5,599 nt of DNA from an uncultured Oscillospiraceae bacterium (GTDB lineage: Bacteria; Bacillota; Clostridia; Oscillospirales; Acutalibacteraceae): contig CABUNG010000065.1 in assembly GCA_902492895.1 (NCBI GenBank), forward strand, positions 1 to 5,599, given 5' to 3'. This document shows positions 1-5,498 of the stretch, one piece after another (position 1 is the stretch's first letter; each line of letters opens with the position of its first letter). Made by a program: the position numbers and the translations under genes. The notes below the pieces were generated by a model. The model saw nothing but the letters and a program-made list of their open reading frames with translations. It had not been told where the DNA came from and ran no database searches.

Positions 1-885
1 TTGTGCGCCGCGCCGCGGGATGCCGCGACCCTTGCCCAAATGCAGGCCTATGCGGCCGAGCTCGCCAAATCCGGGGCGACCTGCGTGCTCGAGGATATCC
101 CGCTGACCGCGGTATCCTCCACCGACATCCGCAGGCGGGCGGCAGCCGGCCGGGACATCGATGGTTTGGTTCCGGATGCCGTCGCTGAGTATATCCGGGA
201 AAAGGGTTTGTACCGCTCGGCCGCCGACGAGGCGGGGGCGGATCACGATGCGCAGTATATCGACATCATCCGGGGACGGCTGACGCCCGCCCGGTTCGCG
301 CATTCCCTGGCCGTGGCCGACCGGGCGGAGGAACTCGCCCGCCGCTACGGCGCCGATCCGAAAAAGGCGCGTACGGCCGGAATTCTTCATGATATCTTAA
401 AGGATGCGCCCCCCTCCGCCCAGTTGCAAATTTTCAGGGACTTTGGTATACTACTAGATACTGTGGAGCGGCAGGTTCCCAAGCTCTGGCACGCCAGGGC
501 GGGGGCCGCCTTTATCGAGCGGGTGCTCGGTGTAGCCGATCCGGAGATCCTCACGGCGGTGCGGTATCACACCACCGGCCGCGCGGAAATGGGCCCTCTC
601 GAAACCGTTTTATATCTGGCGGATTTCACATCCGCCGATCGGGATTATCCCGATGTGGACGTCATGCGGCGGCTGTCGGATGAAGACAGCGACAAAGCCA
701 TGGCCTACGCCCTGGCGTATACCATCCGGGATCTGGTGAAAAAGAACCGGGCGGTTCATCCGGATACGCTGGCCTGTTACAACGAGGTGATACTGCGCCT
801 GCACCCCGATAAACGGCTGGCGGAGTGGGAAAACGAGCTGCCTCCCTCTCCGGAGGAGGGGATCGGGCGCGGTTCGGGCCGATAA
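1..885 (+). CDS. nadD-yqeK: NadD-YqeK fusion: nicotinate-nucleotide adenylyltransferase (C-terminal part) + HD-domain Ap4A hydrolase, 5' partial
   Basis: The frame is open from the window edge to the TAA at 883-885, so the true start is upstream; roughly the first two thirds of NadD is missing. Visible residues 1-71 match the NadD C-terminus: the nucleotide-binding signature SSTDIRR (39-45) and the usual ending around YIREKGLY (64-71). After a short Ala/Asp/Glu-rich linker, residues 86 to about 270 form a YqeK-type HD phosphohydrolase with the metal-ligand series H101, H130-D131, H164, H190 (in YHTTG) and D208 (in LADF). By family knowledge, NadD adenylates nicotinate mononucleotide to NaAD, and YqeK cleaves Ap4A symmetrically to ADP; both are cytosolic. 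In most Bacillota these are two adjacent genes; here no stop or start separates them. The last 25 residues are an acidic then Gly/Arg-rich tail outside the domain. The LCP gene follows after 72 nt. Family assignment is secure; activity of each half is inferred. Confidence 0.9.
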   Translation: MCAAPRDAATLAQMQAYAAELAKSGATCVLEDIPLTAVSSTDIRRRAAAGRDIDGLVPDAVAEYIREKGLYRSAADEAGADHDAQYIDIIRGRLTPARFAHSLAVADRAEELARRYGADPKKARTAGILHDILKDAPPSAQLQIFRDFGILLDTVERQVPKLWHARAGAAFIERVLGVADPEILTAVRYHTTGRAEMGPLETVLYLADFTSADRDYPDVDVMRRLSDEDSDKAMAYALAYTIRDLVKKNRAVHPDTLACYNEVILRLHPDKRLAEWENELPPSPEEGIGRGSGR

Positions 886-957
886 TCGGGCCGGAGCGCG
901 GCATACTATCCTGAAGGCGTGCGGGGCCCGACCGACAGAAAGGACTGGTCTTCCATT

Positions 958-2415
958 ATGGCGAATGATAAACGCGATACCGGCAGAAAGCCGGCCCAGC
1001 CGTCCCGGACGGGATCCTCCGGCAGTGCGAAGGGAAAAACATCCCCGCGCACGGCCCCGGCGAAAAAGCCGGCCTCGCGGACGGGCGGGCGTTCATCCTC
1101 CTCCCGGACAGCCGCGGGGCGGACCCAGGCGGCCTCAAACTCCCGCAGCGCTGCCAGAACGGCGGCCTCGTCCGGCGACAAAAAGCCGGGCACCCGGAAA
1201 AAGAATACACGCGGCCGCAAAGTGGTGATTATCCTGTTAGTGGTGCTCATTGTGGTCAGCCTGCTGTTCATCTTCTTTATGGGACGGTATGTCTACCTGC
1301 AGATTGCCTCGCCTAAGGACACCGCTTCCGAAGTGCCGCTGAGTTCCTACAGCACCACGCCGGCCTCCGATGTCGACAAGGTTGCCTATTTCGCCTTTGG
1401 CCTGATGGGTGCCACCACAACGGATCCCACCGAGCTGCTCTCCCTGGTCTGCTATGACAAGGCGGCCAAATCCATCCGGATACTCGAGATTCCGATGGAC
1501 ACCTATCTCGGGGAGAGCGACCTCTTCGCCGTCAAGAAAACGAGCGAGGTATGGGCCAATCCCAAGCCGATTAGCTGGTGCGAATATGAGGGCAAACGGG
1601 TGTTTAAGGACGAGATCGCGGACGGAAAGCACACCTACTGCGATCAGGAGGTCACGGAAAAGGCTGGCTCGGCCAGCGACGGCCTGATCTCCATCTTTAA
1701 CGAGCAGTTTGCCATGCCGGTCGACAACTTTTTCCTTCTGCCGCAGGAGGCTCTTGTCAAGCTGGTGGATCTGGTGGACGGGATCGACGTCCAGCTCGAC
1801 AGCAAGATCAAACTCGACGGCATTTCTTATGAGGCGGGCACCCAGACCCTCGGCGGACAGGCCGCGCTCGAATACGTTCTGCAGAAAGATAAGGGCGTCA
1901 AAGGCGATATCGACCGGATCGTCCGGCAGCGGAAGGTTTTTCTCGCGCTGTTCCAGCGCCTCTCCGCCCGGGAGGCCAAGGATCTGAACAAAGACATTAT
2001 CGCCCCGCTGATGAACGGATCGACTCCCATCCGGTGCAATTCCGGAACGGCGGCCAAACGGTCTCTGCTGATCGATCCCTCCAAAAAAGATATGGAGGAC
2101 ATGACGCTGTCCCTGGCGCTGTCCACCATGCTCCACGATATGGCGCAGATTCCGCTGTCGAGCATCACGGCCTGCATCCTTCCCGGAGAGGCGACATCCG
2201 CCAATTCGGTGGCCTATTACAGCGTCCACCGGGCAGAACTCGCGGCGCTGCTGAACACCTCCTTCAATCCGTATGGCATGGAGGTGACGGAGGCCCATCT
2301 TCAGGTCACGGAGCTGGCGGTCGGCGGAACGAGTGATACCCATACCCAGGCGATGTCGGAGATTGCGGTGACGCAGACGGGCATCAAGGCGGACGATGAG
2401 AGTTCGGCCGCCTGA
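958..2415 (+). CDS. LytR-CpsA-Psr (LCP) family cell-envelope protein, divergent active site
   Basis: Length is 485 aa from ATG 958. An in-frame GTG at 919 would add 13 residues, but AGAAAGGA at 937-944 lies inside that extension and favours 958, with a rather long 13-nt spacer. Residues 1-87 are a disordered tail rich in Lys, Arg, Ser, Thr, Ala and Pro, predicted cytoplasmic. One membrane helix spans about 88-108, followed by an extracellular LCP domain (about 140-335) and a C-terminal extension. LCP markers are IPMDTYL (178-184, normally IPRDTYV), LVKLVDLVDGIDVQL (266-280), the GTQTLGGQAALEYV segment (294-307) and DRIVRQR (319-325). LCP enzymes move undecaprenyl-pyrophosphate-linked polymers (teichoic acids, capsule) onto peptidoglycan. 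The Arg of the PRDT motif is Met here (codon 1495-1497), and the usual metal-binding Asp in the preceding strand appears to be Glu159. An insert around 190-235 carries C208 and C228. It lies between yqeK and rsfS, as in many Clostridia. Family membership is secure; catalysis is uncertain. Confidence 0.88.
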   Translation: MANDKRDTGRKPAQPSRTGSSGSAKGKTSPRTAPAKKPASRTGGRSSSSRTAAGRTQAASNSRSAARTAASSGDKKPGTRKKNTRGRKVVIILLVVLIVVSLLFIFFMGRYVYLQIASPKDTASEVPLSSYSTTPASDVDKVAYFAFGLMGATTTDPTELLSLVCYDKAAKSIRILEIPMDTYLGESDLFAVKKTSEVWANPKPISWCEYEGKRVFKDEIADGKHTYCDQEVTEKAGSASDGLISIFNEQFAMPVDNFFLLPQEALVKLVDLVDGIDVQLDSKIKLDGISYEAGTQTLGGQAALEYVLQKDKGVKGDIDRIVRQRKVFLALFQRLSAREAKDLNKDIIAPLMNGSTPIRCNSGTAAKRSLLIDPSKKDMEDMTLSLALSTMLHDMAQIPLSSITACILPGEATSANSVAYYSVHRAELAALLNTSFNPYGMEVTEAHLQVTELAVGGTSDTHTQAMSEIAVTQTGIKADDESSAA

Positions 2416-2442
2416 CCAAGACGACTCTAAAAGAAAGCGGGA

Positions 2443-2832
2443 ATGGAAAATTTGGAAGCTAGGGAAATCGTTTGCGGCGTCGTGACGTCGCTGGATAAAC
2501 ACAAAGCACAGGATATCCGGGTGATCGAGGTCACGGATGTGACGTCCATTGCCGATTATTTTGTCATTGCCGCCGGTACCAGCTCCACCCAGGTCAAGTC
2601 TTTGACCGACTATGTGGAACTGGAGATGGGCGAAAAGGGCGTACGCCCCCTGCGGACCGAAGGGTACCATTCTTCCACCTGGATCCTGCTCGACTACGGC
2701 AGCGTGGTGGTGCACGTGTTCCAGGAGGAGACCCGGCGTTTTTACGATCTGGAGCGGCTCTGGAAGGACGGCCGTCCGCTCGAGGCCGGCGCCTTCCTGG
2801 AAGACGAAAACGGGAAAGGTCCGGAAGCGTAG
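2443..2832 (+). CDS. rsfS: Ribosomal silencing factor RsfS (Iojap/DUF143 family)
   Basis: This 129-aa protein has typical family length. RsfS binds ribosomal protein L14 (uL14) on the large subunit and blocks subunit joining, which lowers translation during starvation; plant and mitochondrial Iojap homologues act in ribosome assembly. Diagnostic segments are ADYFVIAAGTSSTQVKSL (37-54) and, in the second half, the run 74-109 with W80, LLDYG, VVVHVF, R98-x-FYDLE and LW. The start ATG 2443 has a weak purine-rich Shine-Dalgarno (AAGAAAGCGG, 2431-2440) directly upstream, and the preceding LCP stop is only 27 nt away, so co-transcription with LCP and nadD-yqeK is likely. The C-terminal 20 residues are an acidic, glycine-containing tail without a clear family match. 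No convincing terminator follows, so some readthrough into rpsU is possible. Confidence 0.95.
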   Translation: MENLEAREIVCGVVTSLDKHKAQDIRVIEVTDVTSIADYFVIAAGTSSTQVKSLTDYVELEMGEKGVRPLRTEGYHSSTWILLDYGSVVVHVFQEETRRFYDLERLWKDGRPLEAGAFLEDENGKGPEA

Positions 2833-2901
2833 GGGATTATGGCCGGAAGGGACCGGATAGGGCCCATTTCCGGAATTCCTTTCCAAATTGGCGAAAAAGC
2901 C

Positions 2902-2930
2902 TTGACGTCCGCACCGGTGTGCGATATAAT
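2902..2930 (+). promoter_or_regulatory. Sigma-A type promoter of rpsU
   Basis: TTGACG (2902-2907, five of six matches to the -35 consensus) is separated by exactly 17 bp from a perfect TATAAT (2925-2930). Transcription would begin near 2936-2938, giving an rpsU leader of about 50 nt. It is the best promoter in the window and lies in a locally AT-richer stretch of an otherwise GC-rich gap. It gives S21 its own transcription start, independent of the upstream nadD-yqeK/LCP/rsfS unit. Confidence 0.88.
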
Positions 2931-2954
2931 ATTCCTCGTATCACGGCGAGAAAA

Positions 2955-2978
2955 CCCCTGCTTCATGCGGAGGGAGGG
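2955..2978 (+). promoter_or_regulatory. rpsU leader hairpin overlapping a doubled Shine-Dalgarno
   Basis: Two overlapping Shine-Dalgarno-like blocks occur, GGAGGG (2969-2974) and GAGGG (2974-2978); the second is 7 nt from ATG 2986 and decides the start. CCCCTGC (2955-2961) can pair with GCGGAGGG (2967-2974) around the loop TTCAT, with one bulged A and one G-U pair, which would hide the first block. Whether the fold forms and matters is inference. Confidence 0.4.
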
Positions 2979-2985
2979 AATTGGA

Positions 2986-3162
2986 ATGTCAGAAGTCCGA
3001 GTAAAAGACAATGAAACCCTGGACAGCGCCCTGCGCAGATGGAAGAAATCGTGTGCCCGTTCCGGCGTCCTCGCCGAGGTCCGCAAGAGAGAGCATTATG
3101 AGAAACCTTCCGTGAAACGCAAGAAGAAGTCCGAGGCTGCGCGCAAAAGAAAATTCAAATAA
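2986..3162 (+). CDS. rpsU: 30S ribosomal protein S21 (bS21)
   Basis: The product is a 58-aa, strongly basic protein of the normal length for Firmicutes S21. It carries the family core ALRRWKKSCARSGVLAEV (15-32), then RKREHYEKPSVKRKKKSEA and a basic end RKRKFK. bS21 sits on the 30S platform near the anti-Shine-Dalgarno end of 16S rRNA and helps initiation. An upstream in-frame ATG at 2965 would add seven residues (MRREGIG), but those codons consist of the Shine-Dalgarno itself, and MSEVRVKDNE is the normal family N-terminus, so 2986 is chosen. The gene has its own sigma-A promoter and an intrinsic terminator just after the stop, so it appears to be a monocistronic unit, expected to be highly expressed. 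Confidence 0.96.
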   Translation: MSEVRVKDNETLDSALRRWKKSCARSGVLAEVRKREHYEKPSVKRKKKSEAARKRKFK

Positions 3163-3171
3163 TTGTAGCGG

Positions 3172-3198
3172 AAAGCGGGCAGAAATGCCCGCTTTTTG
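3172..3198 (+). terminator. Intrinsic terminator of rpsU
   Basis: AAAGCGGGC (3172-3180) and GCCCGCTTT (3187-3195) form a perfect 9-bp stem with a 6-nt loop (AGAAAT), running directly into TTTTT (3193-3197). It begins 10 nt after the rpsU stop codon. This is the canonical Rho-independent layout. Confidence 0.9.
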
Positions 3199-3223
3199 GT
3201 TATCGTAAAGAGGGAACGCACAC

Positions 3224-3241
3224 GTCCGGCCCGGGCCGGAC
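3224..3241. repeat. 18-bp perfect palindrome upstream of yqeG
   Basis: GTCCGGCCCGGGCCGGAC is its own reverse complement over all 18 bases. It lies between the rpsU terminator and the yqeG Shine-Dalgarno (starting 3246). It could be a protein-binding operator on DNA or, in RNA, a 7-bp GC-only hairpin with a 4-nt loop right before the ribosome-binding site. No clear promoter was found in 3199-3256, so its role cannot be set from sequence. Confidence 0.5.
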
Positions 3242-3256
3242 ACAGAAAGGAGGCGG

Positions 3257-3775
3257 ATGCCTTTGGCGCTTTTTTATCCCACTATCTATCGCAGGCGCAT
3301 CACCGATATCACGCTCGACGATCTCGAGGAATTGGGGGTTCGGGGTCTGCTCCTCGATGTGGACAACACCCTGACCGCTCACGGCAGTCAGCACCTCTCC
3401 CCGGAGGTGCGGGATTGGCTCCGCGATATGCAGCAGGCGGGTATCGGCCTGACGGTCGTATCCAATGCCCTGCCCAGCCGGGTCGGGCCGTTTGCGGAAA
3501 AGATCGGGCTGCGGTACACGGCGTTTTCCTGCAAGCCCTCTCCCATCGGATTTTGGAGGGGAGTCAAACGCCTGGGCCTGCCGAAACGGCAGGTCGCCGC
3601 GGTGGGGGATCAGGTGTTCACCGATATCGTGGGTGCCAATCTCTGTGGGATTCCCTGTATCCTGCTCGAACCGGTCGAATTGGAGACGGGCAAGCCCACC
3701 CTGGCGGTCAAGCGGCGGCTGGAACGCTGGCTGAAAGACCGGCGGGATCGGAAAATTCAAAATAGGAACGTGTGA
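3257..3775 (+). CDS. yqeG: YqeG-family HAD-IIIA phosphatase
   Basis: This 172-aa protein carries all HAD phosphatase motifs: I, LLLDVDNTL with the nucleophile/acid pair D34 and D36; II, VVSN with S69; III, K93 in CKPSP; IV, VGDQVFTDI with D118 and D123. The family is homologous to yeast mitochondrial Gep4, a phosphatidylglycerophosphate phosphatase, so a role in phosphatidylglycerol synthesis is a reasonable inference, though many members are untested. Start choice is uncertain: the strong AAAGGAGG (3246-3253) is only 3 nt from ATG 3257 but 9 nt from an in-frame TTG at 3263, which would give MALFYPTIY. The next gene starts 9 nt after the stop, and its Shine-Dalgarno overlaps this stop codon, suggesting translational coupling. 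The C-terminal end is a basic helix (about 150-168). No obvious promoter precedes it. Confidence 0.92.
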   Translation: MPLALFYPTIYRRRITDITLDDLEELGVRGLLLDVDNTLTAHGSQHLSPEVRDWLRDMQQAGIGLTVVSNALPSRVGPFAEKIGLRYTAFSCKPSPIGFWRGVKRLGLPKRQVAAVGDQVFTDIVGANLCGIPCILLEPVELETGKPTLAVKRRLERWLKDRRDRKIQNRNV

Positions 3776-3784
3776 GGTTTAAAT

Positions 3785-4657
3785 ATGGATACACCTCTGT
3801 TCGGCCCGGCCGGGAGCAGCGCCTCCTTTGAAGCCGAGGGCCATTCCTCTACTATGGAGGCGCCGGCCTGGCTCGCGGCCAGGGGACTGACGGCGTTTGA
3901 ATATCAGTGCGGGCACGGTGTCCGGGTGAAGCTGGAAACGGCGGCCAAGTTCGGCGCCGAGGCGAAAGCGCACGGAATCGTCGTCTCTCTGCACGCGCCC
4001 TATTATATTTCGCTCGCGTCGGAGGATCCGGCCAAACGGGACAACTCCGTGCGGTATATCCTCGACAGTGCGCGGCTGGTAAACGCTATGGGAGGGGAAC
4101 GGATCGTGGTGCATCCGGGTGGTCTCGGCGGCCTGTCCCGTCCCGACGCAGCCGCGCTCGCAGCGGAAACCCTCCGCCGGGCGCAGGAGGCGCTCGATGA
4201 CGAGGGTCTTTCAGGCGTGCATATCTGTCCCGAAACCATGGGGAAAATCCAGCAGCTCGGGGATCTTGATGAGGTGCTGTTTTTCTGCGGGATCGACGAA
4301 CGGTTCCTGCCCTGCATCGATTTCGGGCACCTCAATGCCCGCACCCTGGGCGGCCTGGCGTCCGAGGCGGATTTTGTCGCGGTGCTCGACGCCGTACGGG
4401 ATCGGCTCGGAGAGGAACGCGGCCGGCGGTTTCACGCTCATTTTTCCCGCATTGAATTCAGCAAAGGCGGAGAAAAGCGGCACCTGACCTTCGCGGAAAA
4501 CGGCGGGTTCGGTCCCGAACCCGAACCGCTCATGCATCTGATTGCAGAACGGGGGCTCGTACCGGTCATCATCTGTGAATCGGCCGGCACCCAGGCCGAA
4601 GACGCGGCCGTGCTGCGGGATCTCTGGACGGCGGAACGAAACGCACGGTCCGTATAG
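3785..4657 (+). CDS. TIM-barrel protein related to endonuclease IV (AP endonuclease family 2)
   Basis: The product is 290 aa, close to classical Nfo length. Residues line up with the endonuclease IV metal ligands: H70 (SLHAPYY), H110 (VVHPGG), E150 (CPETMGK), D179 and H182 (CIDFGHLNAR), H217 or H219 (RFHAHFS), H233 (GGEKRH) and E265 (ICESAG). Endonuclease IV cuts the backbone at abasic sites using a three-metal centre. One ligand appears changed: classical members have Asp-Arg-His near the end, whereas here it reads Lys-Arg-His (231-233), and the surrounding loop is divergent. The start GPAG-like N-terminus (MDTPLFGPAG) and the EYQCGHGV segment (39-46) resemble a clostridial Nfo-like subfamily rather than E. 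coli Nfo, so I give no symbol. It sits 9 nt after yqeG with its Shine-Dalgarno (GTGAGG, 3772-3777) across the yqeG stop. DNA repair is likely; another sugar-phosphate substrate is possible. Confidence 0.85.
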   Translation: MDTPLFGPAGSSASFEAEGHSSTMEAPAWLAARGLTAFEYQCGHGVRVKLETAAKFGAEAKAHGIVVSLHAPYYISLASEDPAKRDNSVRYILDSARLVNAMGGERIVVHPGGLGGLSRPDAAALAAETLRRAQEALDDEGLSGVHICPETMGKIQQLGDLDEVLFFCGIDERFLPCIDFGHLNARTLGGLASEADFVAVLDAVRDRLGEERGRRFHAHFSRIEFSKGGEKRHLTFAENGGFGPEPEPLMHLIAERGLVPVIICESAGTQAEDAAVLRDLWTAERNARSV

Positions 4658-4691
4658 AGACGGCGCCGCGCCTCTCCTGTATGCGGCTCAG

Positions 4692-4749
4692 TCCAGCCCC
4701 CGCAACCGCTGGTTGCGGGGGCTGGAAGCCAGAGTTGGTGGCGTTTTTT
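4692..4749 (+). terminator. Strong hairpin with offset T-run, possible terminator of the yqeG unit
   Basis: TCCAGCCCCCGCAACC (4692-4707) and GGTTGCGGGGGCTGGA (4711-4726) form a perfect 16-bp stem closed by the 3-nt loop GCT. The T-run TTTTTT lies at 4744-4749, 17 nt beyond the stem, so this is not a canonical terminator. A weak second hairpin, GCCA (4728-4731) with TGGC (4739-4742), sits almost directly before the T-run. Position 35 nt after the stop at 4657 fits a termination role; a symmetrical DNA element is the alternative. Confidence 0.5.
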
Positions 4750-4761
4750 AAAGTCCCCGGG

Positions 4762-4767
4762 TATACT
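4762..4767 (+). promoter_or_regulatory. Possible -10 element of the XRE-membrane gene
   Basis: TATACT (five of six matches to the -10 consensus) lies 32 nt before ATG 4800. No good -35 is present at 16-18 bp; TTGGTG at 4735-4740 is 21 bp away, and there is no extended TGn. If real, the promoter may need an activator, and the leader would be only about 25 nt. Confidence 0.3.
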
Positions 4768-4799
4768 GAGGCCATCACGCCGAAAAGGAGTTGTGACCT

Positions 4800-5498
4800 A
4801 TGAACATCGAAATCGCCAACCGGCTGCTTCAGCTGCGCAAGGAACGCGGGCTTTCCCAGGAGGACCTGGCGGAACGGATCGGGATCAGCCGTCAGTCGGT
4901 CTCGAAGTGGGAACGAGCGGAAGCCTCACCCGATACCGACAATTTGATCGCGCTCGCCAGGCTTTACGGCGTATCCCTGGATGAGCTTCTGCTCGGCGGC
5001 GAACCGAACGAGAACGGGGAAAATCCCCCGGCCGTGCCGGAGCACGCGTGTCCCGGAGCGGAGAGCGCATACTCCCTTATTCCGGTCCAGGCGCCTCCGA
5101 AAGAAGATACGCCGGATGCCGGGGAACCCGGATCCATACAGCCGGACAGCGGCCCTCCGATGCCGGCAAGCCCGAACGGGCGGCGGGGCAAAAGCGTATG
5201 GCTGGCATTCCCCTATCCGGTGCTCGTATGCATCGTCTATCTGCTGCTGGGGTTCCTGTGCGATTGGTGGCATCCGGGCTGGATCCTGTTCCTGACGGTG
5301 CCGATCTATTATTCTATAGCCGACATCGTGGTACACAAACGCTCTTTCAAGCATTTTGCCTATCCGGTCCTCACGGTCGTACTTTTTTTGGTGCTCGGGT
5401 TCATGGGCTGGTGGCATGTGAGCTGGCTTGTGTTTCTGACCGTCCCGCTGTATTACGCACTGTTCCCGGACCGGGATCCTCCGTCCGGTGGATGCTGA
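4800..5498 (+). CDS. XRE-family HTH regulator with duplicated C-terminal membrane module
   Basis: This 232-aa protein starts at ATG 4800 with AAAAGGAG (4783-4790) 9 nt upstream. Residues 5-65 are a classic Cro/C1-type helix-turn-helix, including QEDLAERIGISRQSVSKWE (20-38) and LARLYGVSLDELL (52-64). Residues 66-130 are a Pro/Glu/Gly-rich, probably flexible linker. The C-terminal part has four predicted membrane segments (about 133-153, 160-178, 186-202, 207-222) arranged as two copies of one unit: FPYPVL...LGF..WWHPGW..FLTVPIYY (137-171) and FAYPVL...LGF.WWHVSW..FLTVPLYY (186-219). The HTH would lie on the cytoplasmic side, giving a membrane-tethered one-component regulator. XRE proteins with such C-termini occur in Clostridia, but I do not know a characterised function or ligand. 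The target may be its own promoter or neighbours; nothing shows which. Confidence 0.85.
   Translation: MNIEIANRLLQLRKERGLSQEDLAERIGISRQSVSKWERAEASPDTDNLIALARLYGVSLDELLLGGEPNENGENPPAVPEHACPGAESAYSLIPVQAPPKEDTPDAGEPGSIQPDSGPPMPASPNGRRGKSVWLAFPYPVLVCIVYLLLGFLCDWWHPGWILFLTVPIYYSIADIVVHKRSFKHFAYPVLTVVLFLVLGFMGWWHVSWLVFLTVPLYYALFPDRDPPSGGC
5208..5312 (+). repeat. Membrane repeat unit 1 within the XRE protein (35 codons)
   Basis: Codes for residues 137-171. It shares with unit 2 the pattern F-x-YPVL, LGF, WWH-x-x-W, FLTVP-x-YY. At DNA level the match is patchy (for example CTATCCGGT and CCTGACGGTGCC/TCTGACCGTCCC), so the duplication is old rather than recent. Confidence 0.75.
5355..5456 (+). repeat. 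Membrane repeat unit 2 within the XRE protein (34 codons)
   Basis: Codes for residues 186-219, matching unit 1 with a single-residue gap before the WWH motif. The two units are joined by a 14-residue stretch ending in a basic patch (HKRSFKH, 179-185). Confidence 0.75.

Noticed and set aside
844..860. Pyrimidine/purine inverted repeat (CCCTC / GAGGG) near the end of nadD-yqeK, considered as a terminator
   Set aside because: It lies inside the coding region, has only about five pairs and lacks a T-run; LCP follows in the same direction.
904..909. TACTAT as a -10 element before the LCP gene
   Set aside because: No plausible -35 lies at the right spacing, so an internal promoter cannot be supported.
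2845..2884. Imperfect inverted repeats between rsfS and the rpsU promoter, considered as an rsfS terminator
   Set aside because: The stems are short (CCGGA/TCCGG with an 11-nt loop) and followed by no T-run.
1237..2886. A 549-codon open frame on the - strand opposite LCP and rsfS
   Set aside because: It spans two well-supported + strand genes; its translation is rich in Arg, His and Gly without any recognisable domain. Long antisense frames are expected from strong codon bias in GC-rich genes.
3200..3760. A 186-codon - strand frame opposite yqeG
   Set aside because: Compositional shadow with no start signal or family resemblance.
3196..3765. A 189-codon + frame overlapping yqeG
   Set aside because: It has no ribosome-binding site, its translation is Arg/Gly/Pro-rich and it shadows yqeG, whose frame carries all four HAD motifs.
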